Positions 26,433 to 35,132 are shown, counted from the stretch's first letter. The stretch is DNA of 38,873 nucleotides from Akkermansia muciniphila (GCA_943333275.1 CALQSQ010000055.1:1-38873); one strand, 5' to 3'. Translations and numbers: made by a program. The notes: generated by a model from the sequence alone, not told the origin.

Positions 26433-28343
26433 ATGAGACAAACCATCCAAACCGCACTCCTGTTCGCAGGGTGCACGATTGCGTCCAGCCTCTGCTCGGC
26501 GGAGCCGGATAACCACGAGGCCGTCACCAAGGAAGACGTGGCCCACATCACCCAGCCCAACTTCTCACCCTACGCTGGGCGCAATTATCCGACACGGGTC
26601 CTGTGGGGAGATACCCACCTGCATACCGCAATTTCCGTCGATGCCGGGACGATGTGCAGGGTTGGGCAGGAGGATGCGTTCCGTTTCGCCCGAGGCGAAG
26701 AAATCGCCACCACGTATGGACTTCGAGCCAAACTCTCGCGGCCACTCGATTTTTTAGTGATCTCCGACCATGCGGAGATGTATGGGTTGATGCCGCAGCT
26801 GCTCAGTGGCGATCCAGAAATCCTCGCCACAGAGAAAGGCAGGAAATGGTATGACGCGCTGAAGAGTGGGGACAATGACAAGGTGTTCGCCACGGCCATG
26901 GAGATCGTGGCCTCGTTATCCACCAAAGAGGCCCCCATCAAGAGTGAAAAGGCCGTGCGCAATGCCTGGCAGGCCTACACGGCATTGGCGGACAAATACA
27001 ACGAGCCGGGGCGCTTCAGCGCGATCATCGGCTTCGAATACACCACCATGGGCGGCAATAATCTTCACCGCAACGTGCTCTTCCGTGGCAATTCCAGCGT
27101 GGCGAATCGCACCGTGCCCTACTCCCAGTTCGACAGCCAGAATCCAGAGGACCTTTGGCGGCACCTCGAGAAGTTTGAGAAAGAGACTGGCGCTGAGGTG
27201 CTGGCGATCCCCCACAATGGCAACCTGAGCAATGGCCGCATGTTTTCCGTGGAGACCTTCGACGGAAAGCCCTACACCAAGGAACTGGCGGCATTGCGGG
27301 CGCGGTTTGAGACCATCATCGAAGCCACCCAGATCAAAGGTGATAGCGAAGCGCATCCCGCGCTTTCACCAAACGATGAATTTGCCGACTACGAAAAGTG
27401 GGACAAGTCCAACCTCAATGGCACCGAGGCCAAGAAGCCGGAAATGCTGCAATACGAATACACCCGTGAAGCGCTCAAGAATGGTCTGCTCATGGAACGG
27501 AAGCTGGGGGTGAATCCCTTCAAGTTCGGGATGATCGGAAGCACCGATGCCCACACCGCCATGACGGCGGTGGAGGAGGATAATTTTTTCGGCAAGCACT
27601 CCGGCGTGGAGCCTGGCCCGCATCGCTGGGAGCATGTCGTCATCGAGGCCCCTGATCCAAAATTCACCATCAAAGGATGGCAGCAGGCTGCGGCTGGTTA
27701 TGCGGGAGTCTGGGCCACGGAGAATACGCGCGAGGCGATCTTTGACGCCATGAAGCGCAAGGAAACCTACGCCACGACCGGTCCACGCATGGTGGTGCGT
27801 TTCTTTGGTGGTTGGGATTTCACGGCAGAGGACGCGCAATCACGTCTGCCCGCTGGAGTTGGTTATGCGAAGGGCGTGCCGATGGGCGGAGATTTGCGCA
27901 AGAGCGAGGGCAAAAAAGCTCCGACCTTCCTCGTCGCGGCAATGAAAGATTCCCTCAGTGGCAACCTGGATCGCATCCAGATCGTCAAAGGCTGGCTGGA
28001 TAAGGAGAATAAGACGCATGAGAAAGTTTACGATGTAGCCTGGTCCGACGACCGCAAACTCGGAGCCGACGGCAAGGTTCCGCCCGTAGGCAACACGGTG
28101 CACGTGGCCAAAGCGACCTGGAAGAACACCATCGGCTCCCCGGAACTCAGTTCCATCTGGACGGACCCTGAGTTCGACTCCGCACAGCCATCTTTTTACT
28201 ACGCCCGCGTCATCGAGATTCCCACACCGCGCTGGACGGCTTACGAGGCCGTGCGCTTTGGAATCAAGATGCCCAAGGAGGTTCCAATGACGACGCAGGA
28301 ACGCGCCTACACCTCGCCGATCTGGTATTCGCCAGAGAGATGA
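26433..28343 (+). CDS. DUF3604 protein (copy 2), exported, PHP-like metal sites
   Basis: A 636-residue paralogue of the preceding protein. The signal peptide ends near SSLCSAEP. It keeps the same landmarks: VLWGDTHLHTAISVDAG with His62 and His64, LVISDHAEMYG, VLAIPHNGNLSNG, GSTDAHTAMT, and the C-terminal IPTPRWTAYEAVRFG with YTSPIWYSP. Differences concentrate in the N-terminal half and in the second motif (DHSD in copy 1, DHAE in copy 2), so the copies may differ in substrate. Its TGA overlaps the ATG of the next gene (ATGA at 28340-28343), tying it to the secreted CPLC protein, the isomerase and the HupE-like protein. DUF3604 genes commonly sit beside genes of these last two kinds. Confidence 0.92.
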   Translation: MRQTIQTALLFAGCTIASSLCSAEPDNHEAVTKEDVAHITQPNFSPYAGRNYPTRVLWGDTHLHTAISVDAGTMCRVGQEDAFRFARGEEIATTYGLRAKLSRPLDFLVISDHAEMYGLMPQLLSGDPEILATEKGRKWYDALKSGDNDKVFATAMEIVASLSTKEAPIKSEKAVRNAWQAYTALADKYNEPGRFSAIIGFEYTTMGGNNLHRNVLFRGNSSVANRTVPYSQFDSQNPEDLWRHLEKFEKETGAEVLAIPHNGNLSNGRMFSVETFDGKPYTKELAALRARFETIIEATQIKGDSEAHPALSPNDEFADYEKWDKSNLNGTEAKKPEMLQYEYTREALKNGLLMERKLGVNPFKFGMIGSTDAHTAMTAVEEDNFFGKHSGVEPGPHRWEHVVIEAPDPKFTIKGWQQAAAGYAGVWATENTREAIFDAMKRKETYATTGPRMVVRFFGGWDFTAEDAQSRLPAGVGYAKGVPMGGDLRKSEGKKAPTFLVAAMKDSLSGNLDRIQIVKGWLDKENKTHEKVYDVAWSDDRKLGADGKVPPVGNTVHVAKATWKNTIGSPELSSIWTDPEFDSAQPSFYYARVIEIPTPRWTAYEAVRFGIKMPKEVPMTTQERAYTSPIWYSPER

Positions 28344-29398
28344 TCAGCATGGAGGTTGCGCGCATTCCTTTCCTCTTCTGCCTCAGCGTCTCATTGCTGG
28401 GGATGAGTGGAATGCTGGATGCCTGTCCACTTTGTCTTGGATTCACGCGGAAGGACCCGACGCTCGCGGATGATGTAATCGCAGCGCGGGACGTCGTGCT
28501 CGCGAAGGTGGGCAGAGGGGACGAAGGACTCGAAGTGGAGTCCGTCATCAAGGGTGGCGCGGCCTTGTCAGGACTGCACATCACGGTGTTGGAGGCCAAG
28601 GAAGAGGGCGCGTATTTGCTGACCCGTCTGGATGAATCTTCGGCATGGAAAACCCAGGGTAAGTCAACGGTGTCCTTCGCCACCTTTCTCCCGAAGCTGA
28701 CGGGGCTTTCTGGGAAACCATCGACCGATGCTGAATGGGTCGCACGGATGACAGCGATGAGACCATTCATTGCGCATCTCGATTCGCGCATCGCCCGCTC
28801 TGCTTGGATGATGTGGGCGGAAGCGCCCTACCATGTCGTTAAACGCGAGGCCGGGCAATTTGACCGTGCGGAATTACATCAATGGCTGGCCGATCCTGCC
28901 ATGGCCAACCAGAGCAGCTTGTGGCTGGTCCTACTTGGGATGATCGGCAACGATGAGGACACGGCCTGGCTGTCCGCACAAGCCGAGGCGGCATGGAAGT
29001 CCGGGAATGACAAGCAACTGGCAGCGCTGCTGACCGCATTCACCACCCGACGCGGGACCGAAGCCGTGGACTTCATCGAGTTGCATTACCTGCGCGACCG
29101 CGAGCGCACGCTGGAGGAAATTCAGGCCGCGCTGTCCGCGCTCGGTCTGCATGGACGCGAGGGCACCGCCGCCATGCGCGAGCGCGTTCTCGCGACCTAT
29201 CGCGTTTTCATGGCCGAACGGAAACCACTGGCCGGGCTGGTGGCGCGCGATCTGGCCGAGTGGAAGCAGTGGGAGTTTGCGCCCACCTTTCAGGCCATGC
29301 TGGCAGCCACAGACCCGATCCATCCCACGGCACGCAGTGCCATCAATGACTATCTCCGCGCACTGCCAACCAGACCTTCCGCTTCCTCAACTCCTTGA
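28340..29398 (+). CDS. Secreted protein of unknown function with an N-terminal CPLC motif
   Basis: A 352-residue protein with a signal peptide; the hydrophobic stretch ends near GMLDA, immediately followed by CPLCLGFTRKDP. The Cys-Pro-Leu-Cys pair could bind metal or form a disulfide. The first third is beta-rich (VVLAKVGRGDEGLEVESVIKGG, then LHITVLEAKEEGAYLLTRLD), and the rest is mostly helical. I do not recognise a family. ATG 28340 overlaps the stop of DUF3604 copy 2 by four bases; ATG 28349 is an alternative start three codons in. Its own stop overlaps the TTG of the isomerase gene. The tight coupling says it works with its neighbours. Confidence 0.8.
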   Translation: MISMEVARIPFLFCLSVSLLGMSGMLDACPLCLGFTRKDPTLADDVIAARDVVLAKVGRGDEGLEVESVIKGGAALSGLHITVLEAKEEGAYLLTRLDESSAWKTQGKSTVSFATFLPKLTGLSGKPSTDAEWVARMTAMRPFIAHLDSRIARSAWMMWAEAPYHVVKREAGQFDRAELHQWLADPAMANQSSLWLVLLGMIGNDEDTAWLSAQAEAAWKSGNDKQLAALLTAFTTRRGTEAVDFIELHYLRDRERTLEEIQAALSALGLHGREGTAAMRERVLATYRVFMAERKPLAGLVARDLAEWKQWEFAPTFQAMLAATDPIHPTARSAINDYLRALPTRPSASSTP

Positions 29399-30264
29399 AA
29401 CGAATTTTTAAAGACCCCCTGCTGCATTTCCTGCTTCTCGGTGCCGCCATTTTCGTTGGGTATGGCTTCGTTTCCCCTCGCTCCTTGGATGAGTCAGGTA
29501 AGGTGGTCATCACCCAGGGCCAAATCGAACATCTGGCGGCTGGCTTTGCGAAGACCTGGCAGCGACCACCGAGCCCGGAAGAACTCTCTGGTTTGGTGCA
29601 GGACCATCTGAAAGAGGAGATCTATTGCCGGGAGGCGATCGCGCTGGGATTGGATAAAAATGATACCGTCATCCGCCGCCGCCTGCGACAGAAGATGGAA
29701 TTTGTTTCTGATGACATCGCTGCGCAAAAAGAACCGACCGATGCGGAGTTGGAAGGCTATTTGAAATCCCACGCCGACACGTTCCGCACGGAGCAGCGGC
29801 TTACCTTCCGGCAGGTGTATCTCAACCCGCAAAAGCACGGAGACCATCTGGCCGACGATGCCGCTAAATTGCTGGCGCAATTAAGCCAAGCCGGCAGCCA
29901 AGTCGACGCTTCGACGCTGGGCGATTCGTTTCTGCTAGAGTATGAATTTACGGCGGTGCCGGCTGGGGAAATCGCGAAACAGTTCGGGGAGCAATTCCCC
30001 GCCCAGTTGCTGGCGTTGAAGCCAGGGCAATGGCAGGGGCCGATCGAGTCCGGCTACGGGGTGCATTTGCTGTGCATCAGCGAACGCACGGAAGGTCGCC
30101 TGCCCGCTTTGGCGGAGGTGCGTGACGCGGTGCGGCGGGAGTGGGACAACGCCCGTCGGCTGGAGGGGAACGAGAAATTTTATCAGGCGTTGCTGAAGCG
30201 ATACACCGTGACCATTGAACAACCAGCGGTCGAAGCGAAAAAATCGACGGAGGCGCAGCAATGA
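29395..30264 (+). CDS. Membrane-anchored parvulin-type peptidyl-prolyl isomerase (PpiC/SurA-like)
   Basis: A 289-residue protein. An N-terminal membrane anchor (about residues 8-28, PLLHFLLLGAAIFVGYGF) is followed by a helical chaperone-like segment (HLKEEIYCREAIALGLDKNDTVIRRRLRQK) of the SurA/PpiC type and a parvulin domain (about 133-240) with LTFRQVYLNP, GEQFPAQLLALKPGQWQGPIESGYGVHLLCI and EVRDAVRREW. The start is TTG 29395, whose TTGA overlaps the preceding stop; no ATG gives the full anchor. It probably helps exported neighbours fold in the periplasm. This isomerase type next to DUF3604 and HupE/UreJ-like genes is an arrangement I recall from other bacteria. Its stop overlaps the next ATG. 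Confidence 0.88.
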   Translation: MKRIFKDPLLHFLLLGAAIFVGYGFVSPRSLDESGKVVITQGQIEHLAAGFAKTWQRPPSPEELSGLVQDHLKEEIYCREAIALGLDKNDTVIRRRLRQKMEFVSDDIAAQKEPTDAELEGYLKSHADTFRTEQRLTFRQVYLNPQKHGDHLADDAAKLLAQLSQAGSQVDASTLGDSFLLEYEFTAVPAGEIAKQFGEQFPAQLLALKPGQWQGPIESGYGVHLLCISERTEGRLPALAEVRDAVRREWDNARRLEGNEKFYQALLKRYTVTIEQPAVEAKKSTEAQQ

Positions 30265-31328
30265 CCCCTGTCTGCATCGGTTGGGACGAGAAAGGTGCCG
30301 CGATAACACAGCGGAGTTTGCTTGGTTCCGCCCTCGCTGCCTGCTCCAGCGTCATCCTTTTTCTGTTATTGGGTTGCCCATCCGTCTTCGCTCACGAGAT
30401 GCGGCCGGCCTACCTGGAACTGCGCGAGACCAAGGCGGAGACCTACGAGGTGCTGTTGAAGGTGCCCGGCCGCGGTGACAACCTGCGGCTAGGGCTCTAT
30501 GTGGAGTTTCCCTCGGACTGTAAAAATCTAACCGAGCCGAGAGGATTGATGATCAACAATGCGCTAACCGAGCGCTGGTCAGTGCAACGTCCCGGCGGGC
30601 TGAACGGAGCCACCATCAGCATTGCAGGTCTCACCGCCACCATGACCGATGTGCTGGTCCGCTTGGAGCGGCTCGACGGCACGGCCCAAGTGACGCGACT
30701 CACACCCTCTGCACCATCGTTTATGGTGGAAGCGGCACCAAACGTATTGGAAGTGGCCCACACCTACACGGTGCTGGGAGTGGAGCACATTTTGACCGGA
30801 ATTGATCATTTGCTGTTCGTGCTCGCACTGCTGATTCTTACCCGCGGCGGTTGGCGTTTGGTGAAGACGGTGACCGCGTTTACCATCTCCCATAGCATCA
30901 CGCTGACCGCGGCCACGCTCGGTTGGGTGCACCTTCCGCCGCCACCCGTGGAGGCGGTCATTGCACTCAGCATCGTTTTTGTAGCGGCGGAAATTCTCCG
31001 TCAGCAAAAGGGAGTGGAAGGCATAACGGCCCGCGCGCCATGGCTCGTGGCGTTCAGTTTTGGGCTGATGCACGGACTTGGTTTTGCCGGAGGTTTAAGT
31101 GAGGCCGGATTGCCGGTCGGACACATTCCCTCTGCGCTGTTGTTTTTCAGTTTGGGGGTTGAGATCGGACACTTCCTCTTTATCGGCATCGTGTTGGGCT
31201 TGATGGCGCTTACCCGCCGCGCCCGGATTCCCTGGCCTCAGTGGGCCGAGCGCATTCCACCCTATGCCATTGGCAGTGTGGCTATGTTCTGGGTCATTCA
31301 GCGCACAATTTCCTTTTTTACATTTTGA
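30261..31328 (+). CDS. HupE/UreJ-family membrane protein
   Basis: A 355-residue protein. The signal peptide ends at SVFA, and the mature chain begins HEMRPAYLELRE, as in HupE/UreJ_2 proteins. An exported beta domain (about 45-165) precedes six or so membrane helices with the family landmarks VEHILTGIDHLLFVLALL, FTISHSITLTAATLG, VIALSIVFVAAE, FGLMHGLGFAGGL and FFSLGVEIGHF. The several conserved His, Asp and Glu residues in helices suggest metal transport; better-known members are nickel permeases. No hydrogenase or urease genes are nearby. ATG 30261 overlaps the isomerase stop and, unusually for this window, has a strong Shine-Dalgarno site (GGAGG at 30249-30253, spacing 7). Confidence 0.88.
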   Translation: MTPVCIGWDEKGAAITQRSLLGSALAACSSVILFLLLGCPSVFAHEMRPAYLELRETKAETYEVLLKVPGRGDNLRLGLYVEFPSDCKNLTEPRGLMINNALTERWSVQRPGGLNGATISIAGLTATMTDVLVRLERLDGTAQVTRLTPSAPSFMVEAAPNVLEVAHTYTVLGVEHILTGIDHLLFVLALLILTRGGWRLVKTVTAFTISHSITLTAATLGWVHLPPPPVEAVIALSIVFVAAEILRQQKGVEGITARAPWLVAFSFGLMHGLGFAGGLSEAGLPVGHIPSALLFFSLGVEIGHFLFIGIVLGLMALTRRARIPWPQWAERIPPYAIGSVAMFWVIQRTISFFTF

Positions 31329-31350
31329 TTCTTAGTTTACTCTCCGCCCC

Positions 31351-32277
31351 ATGAAACGCTTTACTTCATTCTCCAAATTCAATCTTCTGGCATTGCCGAT
31401 GCTGCTGCTTCCACTGTGTGCCCAGGCGCAGGAGATCGAGCCACGCCGTTGGAGCCATTTGCCGATCGGGGCTAACTTTCTCGGCGGGGCGTATGCCTAT
31501 ACGAACGGGAACATTTATCTGGAGCCCGACCTCCGCATCGATGATGCCTCATTCGAAATGCACACCATGGCCATCAAATACATTCGGAGCTTTGAATTGT
31601 TTGGCAAGTCGGCCCGGATTGACCTCACTCAACCCTATCAATTCGGGCAGTGGAGTGGCCTGCTCAATGGAGTCCCCGCCAGTATCGATCGGGCCGGATG
31701 GGCGGACTCTTTCGTGCGCTTTGCGATCAATCTTTATGGTGCTCCGCCGCTCTCGGGTCAGGAGTTCGCGGACTACCGGGCGAAGACTAAAAGCGACACG
31801 GTGGTCGGCGTGGGGCTTGTAACCCAATTGCCCACCGGACAATACTTCACTGACAAACTGATCAATCTTGGAAGCAATCGCTTCACTTTTCGGCCGCAAT
31901 TCGGAGTGGTTCACAACTGGGACAAGTGGTCGGCGGAACTCACCACGACGGCCTCATTTTTCACCGAAAACGATGAGTTTTTTAAAGGAAATGTTCTGGA
32001 GCAGGACCCGCTCTATACTGCCGATGCCAACCTTATTTACACCTTTCGCCCCGGCTTTTGGCTGGCTGGCAGCGTCGGCTATGGGTATGGCGGCATCACC
32101 TCGCTAAACGGAGTTGAGAGTGACAACCGTGTCGGCAATCTTGGATTCGGCGTCAGTGTGGGACTTCCCATTAGCCGGTCGCTCGGCGTCAAGTTTGGCT
32201 ACATCGGCACCCGCACGCAGGTCAAGACCGGGATGGATTCGGACACCCTTACCTGTGCCTTTTCGGTGATGTGGTGA
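31351..32277 (+). CDS. Outer-membrane beta-barrel 'transporter' (phenol-degradation MetA-like family)
   Basis: A 308-residue protein with a signal peptide (cleavage near CAQAQE). The mature chain starts RRWSHLPIGANFLGGAYAYTNGNIYLEP and consists of alternating strands, with VVGVGLVTQLPTGQYFTDKLINLGSNRFTFRPQ in the middle and a short final strand ending in MW. This pattern matches the putative MetA-pathway/transporter barrel family (Phenol_MetA_deg). It lies 22 nt after the HupE-like gene and probably belongs to the same transcript. It may form a pore for the substrate or product of the exported enzymes; the ligand is unknown. Confidence 0.82.
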   Translation: MKRFTSFSKFNLLALPMLLLPLCAQAQEIEPRRWSHLPIGANFLGGAYAYTNGNIYLEPDLRIDDASFEMHTMAIKYIRSFELFGKSARIDLTQPYQFGQWSGLLNGVPASIDRAGWADSFVRFAINLYGAPPLSGQEFADYRAKTKSDTVVGVGLVTQLPTGQYFTDKLINLGSNRFTFRPQFGVVHNWDKWSAELTTTASFFTENDEFFKGNVLEQDPLYTADANLIYTFRPGFWLAGSVGYGYGGITSLNGVESDNRVGNLGFGVSVGLPISRSLGVKFGYIGTRTQVKTGMDSDTLTCAFSVMW

Positions 32278-32345
32278 GGTTGCGCGCCATCCTCATTTCT
32301 AAGCCATAAGCAACGTAATCCAACTCACATAAATCAATCCTAACA

Positions 32346-32561
32346 ATGAAACAAATCATCCTACTGCTTCTCGGATCCACCAGTATCCTCCTGTTCACCT
32401 CCTGTGCCGCCGGAGTGGTGGACCGCACCGAAGACCGCTATGACCGTCGTGAAGACAGGGTGGACCGCCGGCATTATTCCGGTCCCGGGGATGTGATCGA
32501 AGACCGGATCGATCGGCGTGAAAACGTGAACGATAAGGTCCGCGGCCGCCGCGGCCTCTAA
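32346..32561 (+). CDS. Small Asp/Arg-rich lipoprotein
   Basis: A 71-residue protein. The signal peptide MKQIILLLLGSTSILLFTSC has an acceptable lipobox (FTSC, Cys20). The mature 50 residues are highly charged, with DRTEDRYDRREDRVDRR and later DVIEDRIDRRENVNDK, a loose repeat of a 'DRxxDR' pattern. Such short charged lipoproteins occur in Gram-negative envelopes without known function. It stands alone between two barrel genes (68 nt and 88 nt gaps). No Shine-Dalgarno site. Confidence 0.7.
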   Translation: MKQIILLLLGSTSILLFTSCAAGVVDRTEDRYDRREDRVDRRHYSGPGDVIEDRIDRRENVNDKVRGRRGL

Positions 32562-32649
32562 GGTTGATGTTTCTCTTTCCCATTTGACGTGGCTGGAAAA
32601 CATGATTGCCTCCTGCAGAGTTGCGCTCAAAACCTCTCAAAACAAAACT

Positions 32650-33501
32650 ATGAAACAATCCTTCACGATTACGAGCTTCGTCATCTCCCTGGCACCTTGG
32701 GTGCTGCTGGCTGTTCCTAGTGCGATGGCCGGGACGGTATCGGTTCCCTCGCCAAGTGCCGCGGCGGCTCCCGCTGGTGGTGAAGTTGACTTGGCCAAGC
32801 AACTCGCTAATCCTGTCTCCAGTCTGATTTCGGTTCCCTTTCAGGCGAACTGGGATTTCGGGATTGGGGTAAATGACGCCTCCCGCTTCACCCTCAATGT
32901 GCAGCCAGTTATCCCCCTCAGTCTGAACGATGATTGGAATCTCATCATCCGCACGATTCTGCCGGTGATTGATGCAGAGTCACCTGCTCCGGGGATTGCT
33001 GATGCTTCGGGCTTGGGAGATACGGTGCAGAGCTTTTTCTTTTCCCCCAAGGAACCGGTGAATGGATGGATTCTGGCGGCTGGCCCGGTGGCCCTGTGGC
33101 CTACCGCTACGGATAGTCAGCTTGGCAGCGAAAAGTGGGGCCTTGGTCCGACTGGCCTTGCCCTCAAACAATCAGGTCCGTGGACTTATGGCGTGCTAGC
33201 CAACCACCTCTGGTCCATCGCCGGGGACGATTCCCGGGATGCCGTCAATGCTACCTTCCTCCAACCTTTCTGCTCCTATATTACAAGCACCAAGACCACC
33301 TTCACCCTCAATCTTGAGTCCACCTATGATTGGACCCACGAGCAGTGGTCCGTTCCCGTCAATGCTGTCGTTTCCCAACTTTTCAAAGTTGGCGGGCAAC
33401 CGATGCAGGCTTTTGTGGGGGCACGGTATTATGCGGAGGGACCAAAGGGTGGGCCGGAGTGGGGGATTCGTGCAGGCTTGGTGCTCCTTTTTCCAAAGTA
33501 A
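32650..33501 (+). CDS. Outer-membrane transporter-like beta-barrel
   Basis: The protein is 283 residues from ATG 32650. An in-frame start at 32584 is rejected because it adds 22 residues before the signal peptide. The signal peptide ends near PSAMAG. The mature chain begins with a Pro/Ala-rich linker, then VDLAKQLANPVSSLISVPFQANWDF. This matches a common barrel family often called 'transporter' or neuromedin-U-like, with WNLIIRTILPVID, LGDTVQSFFFSPKEP, GWILAAGPVALWPTATD, and a terminal GIRAGLVLLFPK. It probably forms a pore or anchors partner proteins in the outer membrane. The neighbours are small lipoprotein and FGE-like genes. Confidence 0.82.
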   Translation: MKQSFTITSFVISLAPWVLLAVPSAMAGTVSVPSPSAAAAPAGGEVDLAKQLANPVSSLISVPFQANWDFGIGVNDASRFTLNVQPVIPLSLNDDWNLIIRTILPVIDAESPAPGIADASGLGDTVQSFFFSPKEPVNGWILAAGPVALWPTATDSQLGSEKWGLGPTGLALKQSGPWTYGVLANHLWSIAGDDSRDAVNATFLQPFCSYITSTKTTFTLNLESTYDWTHEQWSVPVNAVVSQLFKVGGQPMQAFVGARYYAEGPKGGPEWGIRAGLVLLFPK

Positions 33502-33682
33502 TGAGGATCACGGAGCCCGCGAAACCCTAAATGAGGACGACTGCATGTTCACTATGCAGCAGGGATCTTCCCCACCCAGCCAGGTGCTTCTGGGAACGAT
33601 TTCACCGTTTGCTCGCCGCGAGGTTGCCATTTCACAAAATCCTGCTTAACAACACCAATGATCTGGATCCCCCTCCGGTTTC

Positions 33683-34882
33683 ATGGCATTGAATCAAACC
33701 CAGATGACACCTAGCGCGAATTCAACCGCACCATTCCCGTTGCTCAAGCAGAGTTGCGGACTGTTGTCCGGACTGCTGGCTGTGGCTTTGGGAGCCTGCT
33801 CCAAGAAGGAGGAAGCGAATTTAGCAGGCGCCTTGGCGCCTGAGAAAGCCGGGATCTCGGCAAATCCAAACTTCGGACCGACTGAGACAAACCCGATTCC
33901 AGCCCCATCGACTGTTCCTGAGGGGATGGTCTGGATCCCCGGGGGGGAATTCTCCATGGGCAGTGACTCCGCCAGCGAATCATTGTGCAGCCAGGCTGGA
34001 GTGACACGGGATGCAGTCCCGATTCATCGCGTGTATGTGGATGGATTCTGGATGGATGCGACGGAGGTGACGAATGCGCAATTTGTTAAATTCGTGGATG
34101 CGACAGGCTACGTCACCGTCGCGGAAACCAAGCCCACGCAGGAGGAATTTCCCACGGCCCCGCCGGAAAATCTCATCGCAGGTTCCACGGTCTTTGCCCC
34201 AACGCCCGCCGCGGTGAAATTGGACAATTATTTCCAATGGTGGTCGTATATTCCCGGGGCGCAATGGCGGCATCCCACCGGGCCGGAAAGTGATATTAAG
34301 GGACGAGAGAATTTCCCGGTGGTGCAGATTGCGTATCCTGATGCCGCAGCCTATGCCAAATGGGCGGGCAAGCGCATCCCCACTGAAGCCGAATGGGAAT
34401 TTGCAGCACGAGGTGGCAAGGCCGGGCAGTTGTATGCTTGGGGTGATGATCTGAAGCCCAGGGGAAAGTTTCAAGCGAATATTTACCAGGGAAAATTTCC
34501 GGTGGAGGCCGGGGATACGGGCGAGGATGGATTCAAAGGAATCGCCCCGGTGGCTCAATTTGCACCCAATGGCTACGGCCTGTACGATGTGGCGGGAAAC
34601 GTCTGGGAATGGTGCAGCGATTGGTACCGGGTGGATACCTATGCCCGGCTCAAACTCGCTGGAGCCGTTGCACGCAATCCTCAAGGTCCGGAATCTTCCT
34701 ATGATCCAGCGGAACCAACCGAGAAAAAACGTGTCCACCGCGGTGGTTCCTTTCTGTGCACGTCCCTCTACTGCACCCGCTACATGGTGGGCACACGGGG
34801 CAAGGGGGAGGTCAATACCGCCAGCAACCATTTGGGCTTTCGCTGCGTGATGTCTGCCCCCGCTAGCCCGGGCACACGGTAG
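33683..34882 (+). CDS. Formylglycine-generating enzyme (SUMF1/FGE-like) lipoprotein
   Basis: A 399-residue protein. The N-terminal signal ends in ALGAC, a good lipobox with Cys39. The FGE-sulfatase domain runs from about 80 (PEGMVWIPGGEFSMGS) to the end: HRVYVDGFWMDATEVTNAQFVKFV, PVVQIAYPDAAAYAKWAGKRIPTEAEWEFAARGG, NGYGLYDVAGNVWEWCSDWY. The last segment RVHRGGSFLC, TSLYC and SNHLGFRC keeps both cysteines that bind copper in true FGEs (Cys359 and Cys364, spaced as in human SUMF1). Many FGE-like homologues lack this pair. It could therefore convert the CSPTR Cys of the sulfatase encoded at 18139-20571. The lipoprotein signal puts it outside the cytoplasm, which would mean modification during or after export. 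Confidence 0.88.
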   Translation: MALNQTQMTPSANSTAPFPLLKQSCGLLSGLLAVALGACSKKEEANLAGALAPEKAGISANPNFGPTETNPIPAPSTVPEGMVWIPGGEFSMGSDSASESLCSQAGVTRDAVPIHRVYVDGFWMDATEVTNAQFVKFVDATGYVTVAETKPTQEEFPTAPPENLIAGSTVFAPTPAAVKLDNYFQWWSYIPGAQWRHPTGPESDIKGRENFPVVQIAYPDAAAYAKWAGKRIPTEAEWEFAARGGKAGQLYAWGDDLKPRGKFQANIYQGKFPVEAGDTGEDGFKGIAPVAQFAPNGYGLYDVAGNVWEWCSDWYRVDTYARLKLAGAVARNPQGPESSYDPAEPTEKKRVHRGGSFLCTSLYCTRYMVGTRGKGEVNTASNHLGFRCVMSAPASPGTR

Positions 34883-34964
34883 ACCTCTGAGCGGCAGGCG
34901 CTTTCGTAAATTTCAACAATGTTTGCTTGCCATCCGGCGAACCTTCTTTCAGAATTATAAACCT

Positions 34965-35060
34965 ATGAAAAATTCCACTCTGAGCCTTTTGGTTTCAGCC
35001 TTGCTGCTGGATCTGGCGCTTTCAGACAGCTGTGCGTCTGGTGGGGCAACCTCCCCATAG
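34965..35060 (+). CDS. Very small putative lipoprotein (31 residues)
   Basis: ATG 34965 to TAG 35060 encodes MKNSTLSLLVSALLLDLA followed by LSDSCASGGATSP. The chain is a basic start, a hydrophobic core and a Cys in SDSC, so it looks like a lipoprotein signal with an eight-residue mature peptide, somewhat like an entericidin. The Asp residues in and near the lipobox are unusual. It could be a real toxin-like micro-lipoprotein, a decayed lipoprotein gene, or chance. It sits alone between the FGE-like and coiled-coil genes. Confidence 0.35.
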   Translation: MKNSTLSLLVSALLLDLALSDSCASGGATSP

Positions 35061-35132
35061 TTCCTCTATGCAACGCTCGATGCCAGCCCCTCATTTGAAA
35101 AAACTCACGCCAACCCGAATCCTGCCACCACT

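Noticed and set aside
25434..26546. A 370-residue minus-strand frame
   Set aside because: It lies wholly over the two DUF3604 genes, which have clear family motifs and signal peptides.
33545..33649. A 34-codon frame in the gap before the FGE-like gene
   Set aside because: The peptide has no signal, motif or coding-like bias, and part of the gap looks like ordinary spacer.
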